64,000 nt of DNA from contig OW121856.1 in NCBI GenBank assembly GCA_933228895.1, forward strand, positions 100,167,027 through 100,231,026. The letters run 5' to 3'. Both the position numbers and the translations under genes were made by a program. Shown in pieces: positions 59,371 to 64,000 of this stretch. The notes under the pieces were generated by a model that saw only the letters and a program-made list of their open reading frames with translations, made no database searches and had not been told where the DNA came from. Every line of letters begins with the position of its first letter. Position 1 is the first letter of the stretch. The stretch is from Platycnemis pennipes (Eukaryota; Arthropoda; Insecta; Odonata; Platycnemididae).

Positions 59371-59384
59371 CTGACCGGCTGTGT

Positions 59385-59735
59385 AACTGGCCGGTTGCGC
59401 AGTCGCAGCCAATAGATCTCGCCTCACGGTCACGTGCTGTTTCTGTTTACATTTTGTTCCTATGCCACCTCAGATACAGGGTTTTGGCCTCAAATACAAG
59501 ATATAAGTTATTTAGCTACATTCAATCTCACTACAATAGTGTGCATGGTATTATAATACTTCCATCACAAAAAATAGGTGATACAATGCTGTTTTAATTA
59601 TTTTCTGAATATTTTTAGGGTTTATGACGCAGTTGAAACGGCAACAATGAAAATAACGCGAAATTAAAACACAAGCAGCGCGTGACTGCGAGGCGAGCTC
59701 CTATTGGCTAAAAGGCTGCGCAACCAGCCGGTTGG
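59385..59735. repeat. Fold-back element with ~70-bp inverted arms
   Basis: Left arm about 59385-59456 (GGCCGGTTGCGCAGTCGCAG, CCAATAGATCTCGCCTC, GGTCACGTGCTG) and right arm about 59667-59735. In reverse complement the right arm reads AACCGGCTGGTTGCGCAGCC, CCAATAGGAGCTCGCCTCGC and AGTCACGCGCTG. The centre is AT-rich and non-coding. Further GGTTACG/CCGGC words lie outside both arms, so the true ends may extend to about 59330 and 59840, directly next to the TTAA element at 59847. Confidence 0.65.
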
Positions 59736-59846
59736 AAATAGACGCGCTCCGATCATCCAACCGTTGAGAGCCCGGTTGGCACTTATTGGTTGAATACAAA
59801 ACCGCATCCGGCAAGCGTAACCGGCAACGGTTAGTGTGATACGGCA

Positions 59847-60795
59847 TTAAGGAGGCTCCACCGAATTATGAAGTAGATGTCATTTCTGTGAAAATTTCAG
59901 GGCACACAATTATTTGGCCCCTCTAACGATTGGCAGTAAAATAATGAAGCCTTTCCATCATATATTTGGAGAAAAAAGACGTTGAAAATCAGCTATTTTA
60001 TACGTGGCTATACGGCAGATCATGGCTCTTGCAGTAAAATTTGCAGATTAATAACGTAAACGTTATGTCGTTTTGAAGTAAAACTATTATAAGGTGCGTA
60101 ATATTATGCAGAACTTAATACCGTAAAAAATGTTGGACTTAACTCATTTTTTTAATTGATATGAATAAATGTTTGCTCGAAAAAAGCTGAAAAGCCTTAG
60201 TTACATGAAAGTGGCGCTACAGTATGTTGTTATCATTGGCAAAGGTAATTGTGACGTAACGTGCTTACAAGCCTATTTACTAACTTAATTTAGGAATATA
60301 CCTTACCAAGGTCCTTATATACTGTATGCAATTTATATATTTCATAGGTTATTGACATGGTGTAATTAATACCAATGCTTCCAAATGGTATCAGCGTCAT
60401 TGTTGCCAAACAGTATTCAAAAATATCAACATATATGAAAATCAAAACAAAGAGTTGTATTTGCTAGGGAATAGTTTAAAACTAAGCAAGAAAATATTTA
60501 ACCTATTTAAGAATACGTATTAGCGGGATTGAGCATGTATTCTCACTTTATGAATTATACGTGGCAACAACATATCAGTCAAGTTCCGAAGTCAAAATGA
60601 GTTAAAAGAGCTTGTAAAAAATAGAATGCAACTACAACGCGCTATATAATAGCATACTCAAACAATTATTGTGTGTGCGTTATCACCCTATAGTTGATTT
60701 TCCATATAGGTTATTCTGGATTGGTATTTATTCATTGAATAACATAGCTCTTTTACGGGATTTTGAATCGCGGAGTCACGGTGAGACCTCCTTAA
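59847..60795 (+). mobile_element. TTAA-ended non-autonomous element, copy 2 (uninterrupted)
   Basis: TTAA at 59847-59850 followed by GGAGGCTCCACCG; the end reads CACGGTGAGACCTCC then TTAA at 60792-60795. The terminal inverted repeat is about 14 bp and imperfect. It is 949 bp long and holds the empty site for the element nested in copy 1. The frame at 60669-60851 overlaps its end and is not a gene. Confidence 0.85.
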
Positions 60796-60799
60796 GTTC

Positions 60800-61015
60800 C
60801 CCTGTTATCGATACACTTCTGCCCAACAAAGAGCATTGGGAGGATGGCTAAGATACCTACGGATCTTGCTGAATAACATTGCAGGAGAAGACCATCAAGA
60901 AGAGAACGTGACGAAAATATAGAAGAGGGTAATTACCCTAAAAGGGAGGAGAAAAAGAGTTCATTCATACAAATTCTGAAGATTCAGGCGATATGGAGTG
61001 AAATCGAAATATGAT
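60800..61015. other. No gene recognised
   Basis: Purine-rich, no motif found; a few words (GAAGACCATCAAGAAGAGAA) faintly recall LINE family B. Confidence 0.3.
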
Positions 61016-61019
61016 ATCA

Positions 61020-61110
61020 TTGAAAAAAATACGAGATAGCTCTGTTTCACTGTATGACAGCATCATCAGGCGTAACCCGGGTCGAACCCTGGTCGTAGTA
61101 AATTAAATTT
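61020..61110 (-). ncRNA. Hammerhead-ribozyme-like core (single, PLE-type)
   Basis: On the minus strand CTGATGA (plus 61063-61069) and GAAAC (plus 61044-61048) surround stem II GCTGT-CAT-ACAGT, after one unpaired T, the same architecture as at 21.48 and 45.89 kb. Flanking CCCGGGTTACGC resembles the flank at 14.41 kb. A clear stem I was not found. Probably the end of a decayed Penelope-like element. Confidence 0.5.
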
Positions 61111-61449
61111 TTGTGGATTTCACTCATGTTTTCTTCCTGTTATATTGAGTTAATTAATGCTGTGAACACAATATGACTAAATCAACTTTTTTCTCACGTC
61201 CACGACCATGAGAAATAATCGAACTCGAGATAAGACTTTCACTAAAATGGATTAGACTAAAATATTACTCCTGAAATTCTTAGGCACTTGCGAATTAAAG
61301 TCACGTCAGTGGATTCAAGGAACTTAATGAGTGGCAGAATGACATTCGTCGAAAAGGTTAAGGCAAGGAATTCGTTCGACATCACCCCATTATCACCACG
61401 TCATGAGCAGAGGTGGAATGGAATTATCTTCGCGTGACGCGGAGTGGAA

Positions 61450-61760
61450 AAGAAATAAAAACGTCGCTTGTCGCTCTTCGTTTTTTTTCGGTGCCCCTCT
61501 CCAAAACCCCTGACTCCCCTCCACCCCCGCGTCGACGGATATATAAAAAAGAAAAAACGAAAAAGGACCGACTCGGATGACGTCAGACCTCAGATACGCA
61601 GCAACTCCGCTGCAGCCGAGAGGATTTTGCGAGGAAAATGTCGAGGGAGCTTGCTTCGACGGCTTGGCCAGGGGTCGCTGGAATGGGAAGGGAATGGCCG
61701 GAAGTGTTAGCAGGGGGCTGAGACAGAGAGGGTGGGTGGGAGAGAAAGGAAATTCGGCAG
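61450..61760 (+). promoter_or_regulatory. Candidate promoter: TATA box and CRE in a CpG-rich patch
   Basis: TATATAAAA at about 61540-61548 is followed about 30 bp downstream by GATGACGTCAGACC (TGACGTCA at 61578-61585), within CpG-rich DNA. The overlapping frames at 61468-61792 are arginine/glycine-rich and not recognised. A TATA box followed at this spacing by a C/G-rich start region is suggestive, but no transcript evidence can be read from sequence. Confidence 0.35.
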
Positions 61761-61964
61761 GGCTGGGATTTTATATCTTCACTGTACCCTGAAAACTACT
61801 GCGAGTGTGACGAGGACTAACTTTACTACGGGCATACTTTTACTGTTCGCACCTATCTTACCCCTAGCAAACCATTCATTGGTGCGAAGGTTTCCGCGGT
61901 GTAGTACAGATGTTCTCTGCATATCGGATTCTGCGTCCGCGTATCTTGACTAGGGGTGACAACT

Positions 61965-61998
61965 GTTTCGCTAGCCGTCCTGCTAGCGTCTTCAGGTC
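61965..61998 (-). ncRNA. Hammerhead-like core, left arm
   Basis: On the minus strand CTGAAGA (plus 61989-61995), one extra C, perfect stem II GCTAGC-AGGACG-GCTAGC, then GAAAC (plus 61965-61969). Confidence 0.6.
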
Positions 61999-62029
61999 GA
62001 AGATCCTTCGATCCTTCAGGTCGAAGATC

Positions 62030-62088
62030 CTTTGACCTGAAGACGCAAGCAGGACGGCTAGCGAAACTGTTGTCACCCCTAGTCAACA
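62030..62088 (+). ncRNA. Hammerhead-like core, right arm
   Basis: CTGAAGA at 62037-62043, stem II GCAAGC-AGGACG-GCTAGC with one mismatch, and GAAAC at 62063-62067. TTGAC at 62032-62036 directly before the core can pair with GTCAA at 62082-62086, giving stem I and a CTA cleavage triplet. Alternatively GTC at 62072-62074, closing a two-pair stem III, is the triplet. Which fold is right cannot be decided by eye. Confidence 0.6.
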
Positions 62089-62227
62089 TACGCGGACGCA
62101 GAACCAGATATGCAGAGAACATCCAAACCCATCCATTTATTGCTACGTGGAACCTAACCATCTATCTGTATGTGACCCTGCTATCTAATATGTTTCCATG
62201 CAGTAGCCTAACTGCATGTCGATAGTG

Positions 62228-62312
62228 CATGTTTGGTGATCTTCATCCCCTCGCCTTCTCCCACACACCCTCGCGGTGGCTTTCAGGGCATTGCGTAGAT
62301 GTAGATACAGTA
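62228..62312 (+). mobile_element. LINE family A 3' tail
   Basis: 'TTTGGTGATCTTCATCCCCT', CCCACACACCCTCGCGGTGG, CTTTCAGGGCATTGCG and TAGATGTAGATAC: a well-preserved tail about 105 bp beyond the hammerhead palindrome. Confidence 0.75.
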
Positions 62313-62514
62313 CCGTCAAGCAGACATCCCTATAGTGATGAATGGACAAGGAGCAGTAAAGTACGACGAAGATGGCGTTCTCACAACAGAAGAATGTACC
62401 CTCTGCTACCCAGCTAATATAAGTTTGAAGTTCGGGAAGACTTCACCAGTAGCTTACTCCTCTATATTAGTGGATGACGAAACCTCACAAAAGTACGATT
62501 GGATGAATTTGAAT

Positions 62515-62795
62515 TGTGAATGAAGATAAAAGGTGACATCGAGTGACCAGCGAAGAAGTTCTTGGAAGAATGAGAGAAAAGAGGAGTTGGATGAAAACTA
62601 TGAGAAGACGAGAGAAGCCAATTGGCCAAATCTTGAGACATGATGATCTGGTGAAGATAATCGGATTATGGAAAAGTGAATGGAAAGAATGGTAAAGGAA
62701 ATCCTTACACAGGATGTAAGAAGTGTAGGCGATAGAAGAATAAAAAGCTACATCAAATAAATTCTAGGTACGATAATTAATGATGATGAAAGCAG
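62515..62795 (+). mobile_element. LINE family B 3' end, old copy
   Basis: 'GAAGATAAAAGGTGACATCG', AGTGACCAGCGAAGAAGTTC, 'GGCCAAATCTTGAGACATGA', TGATCTGGTGAAGATAATCG and a GATGATGAAAG tail follow family B order with many changes and frameshifts. Confidence 0.75.
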
Positions 62796-63099
62796 ATGAT
62801 TAAATAACTTCGTGACCATTGCTAGGGTTACTTTTCAATTATTTCACCCATAACACTGTAGCTGCGCATGTAGCATAGCTTTAATTTGCAAAATAACACC
62901 ATGTGGAGCAGGAATTTAATGAAAACTATACAAACATTTAAGGGTATGTGCCAAATATGCTACTAAATTTCGAAAATAGACTTATTCGTCATGCATTTAG
63001 TTCATTAAGAGGAAGAACAAATAAGCGTAAAATATACTATTATTATTATCAGTATACTACCGCTAAAGGTAGGTTTATCACATCACTCTTCCCATGATT

Positions 63100-63540
63100 C
63101 CCATTTTTTATATGATTTCTTTTCTAAGTCCGCATACTCCCTTCCTCCCATTTTTTCATCTAAACTACCCGTTCTTCTGCTTTCTTCAATCCGCATAGCC
63201 AGTACCCTTCTCTCTGTCACGTCCTTCAAAACATCCTCTTCCCATTACTCCTTCTGCCTTCACCTAATTTCTTCAATCGACTTCCTTACCTCTGTTACGA
63301 TCTTCACCACTTCCTCGTTCGTCTTCCTTTCAACCTATTTTATCTTCTCAATCCTCCTCCACATCTACATAGCAAAATATTTGCGTCTGTTTATATCTTC
63401 TTTCCTTAAATAGTATATGTTAACTTCATACATTTCTACGCTCCATATAAGACTACTCACCAGTCTTTTATGTCCTCACCACTTCTCTTCAATGAGAAAA
63501 CGTCTCTTTGGCCAATGTAGTCTACAATACCCGCCCTAAT
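63100..63540 (-). mobile_element. LINE fragment related to family B, different lineage
   Basis: Minus-strand translation with several stops gives MWRRIEKIK, VERKTNEEVV and DVLKDVTERRVLAMRIEE, then 'KMGGREYADLEKKSYKKW'. This is the same succession as family B (RRMMKIKW, DRVTNEEVL, then the terminal region) but with another ending. A distinct, older sister lineage is likely. Confidence 0.5.
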
Positions 63541-63544
63541 TAAA

Positions 63545-64000
63545 CTTCTCCCCAGCAACTTTATCATCTCCATCATCGGTTAACAATCCTAAGATTGGTT
63601 TGACGCAGGTCTCCACTTCTTCTATTCTTATATCAGCCAACCTCATCATATTAACGTGATTCTTCTCTTTTACATCCTTCACCACTTCTTCCATATATCT
63701 CATACGAGGAATGCCTTTTTCCATTCTTCCCGTTCACTTTTCCCATGACAATTGTCTTCATCAGGCCATCGTGTCTTAAGACATGGCCGATTAAGTTTTC
63801 CTGTCTTATTTTTAGAGTTTTCAGCAGACTTCTCTCTTCTCCCACTCTTCTTAAGACTTCTTTGTTTGTCACTCGGTCGATCCATTTAATCTTCATCACT
63901 CTTCTGTAGTACCGCAATTCGAATGTTTCCACCCTTTCCTTCCCCGCTGCTTCATCGTCCATGCCTCACTGCCATGAAGAAACATACCTCAGATGTACGC
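63545..64000 (-). mobile_element. LINE family B 3' end, runs off the window
   Basis: The minus strand enters at 64000 with the GTACATCTGAGG..ATGTTTCTTCATGGCAGTGA region and runs through VETFELRYYRRVMKIKWIDR, VTNKEVLRRVGEERSLLK and LIGHVLRHDGLMKTIVMGK. It continues past one frame change to the end block at about 63595 and a GATGAT tail at about 63565-63580. The 5' part lies beyond the window, so this copy could be longer than the others. Confidence 0.85.

Larger units (their letters stand above)
61909..62123. mobile_element. Compact hammerhead palindrome, second locus
   Basis: Left arm 61909-61998 and right arm 62034-62123 are 90-bp inverted copies with about five mismatches, separated by 35 bp. 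The spacer and arm edge carry a 24-bp-period direct repeat (CTTCAGGTCGAAGATCCTT twice). Each arm has a hammerhead-like core, antisense on the left and sense on the right, the same arrangement as at 45.5-45.96 kb. A loosely similar word pair, CAAACCATTCATT (about 61868) and CAAACCCATCCATT (about 62124), may be a worn target duplication. The mirrored frames read through it are consequences of the palindrome. Confidence 0.75.

Noticed and set aside
61853..62225. Overlapping mirrored frames on both strands
   Set aside because: They arise because the DNA is a 90-bp-arm palindrome, so the same peptide appears on both strands; they are not genes.

Overview
This window looks like intergenic or intronic DNA from a large, AT-rich, repeat-dense animal genome. 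An arthropod, probably an insect, fits best: a Penelope-like element, several non-LTR retrotransposon families, a copia integrase scrap, tRNA-derived SINEs and short TTAA-type DNA elements lie together, and the one plausible spliced gene fragment has an 88-bp intron. I could not name the species. No complete host protein-coding gene, rRNA, tRNA or CRISPR array could be supported; most open frames are short and chance-like.

Two LINE families dominate. Family A (CR1/jockey-like endonuclease and reverse transcriptase) has a long decayed copy on the minus strand at about 15.68-18.0 kb. Its 3' UTR copies lie at 2.76-3.26 and 18.72-19.1 kb. About ten short 3'-tail scraps carry the 'GGCTTGCAGGGT' core and a TGTAGA-repeat end. 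Family B is present as at least a dozen 5'-truncated 3' ends (for example 22.2-23.0, 26.9, 29.1, 47.1, 50.8, 62.5 and 63.6-64 kb), all ending in a GAT-rich tail. A third LINE fragment (jockey-like) is at 39.4-39.8 kb. A family B scrap is inserted exactly in the FADD catalytic box of the family A copy, with an 8-bp target duplication.

The best preserved element is a Penelope-like retroelement at 19.34-21.60 kb. Its reading frame encodes a reverse transcriptase and a GIY-YIG endonuclease. It is bounded by an 80-81 bp perfect inverted repeat and a 14-bp target duplication. The right repeat carries a hammerhead-ribozyme-like core. Two compact palindromes, at 45.50-45.96 kb and 61.91-62.12 kb, have the same layout (hammerhead core antisense on the left, sense on the right) but no coding region. 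The first also has a 14-bp flanking duplication. Two further single hammerhead-like cores are at 14.38 and 61.06 kb. These ribozyme-bearing hairpins are the most interesting signal in the window.

The 53.9-60.8 kb region holds two inverted copies of a roughly 950-bp non-autonomous element with TTAA ends. One copy contains a second, 723-bp TTAA element inserted at a TTAA site, and the other copy preserves the matching empty site. Other fold-back repeats lie at 6.9-7.2, 48.79 and 59.4-59.7 kb, and direct repeat pairs at 0.64/1.68, 11.16/11.87 and 13.9 kb. GC-rich patches at about 2.0-2.4, 6.55-6.85, 24.0-24.35, 29.65-30.1, 50.1-50.5 and 61.45-61.75 kb could be promoters or first exons of host genes, but this is inference only.
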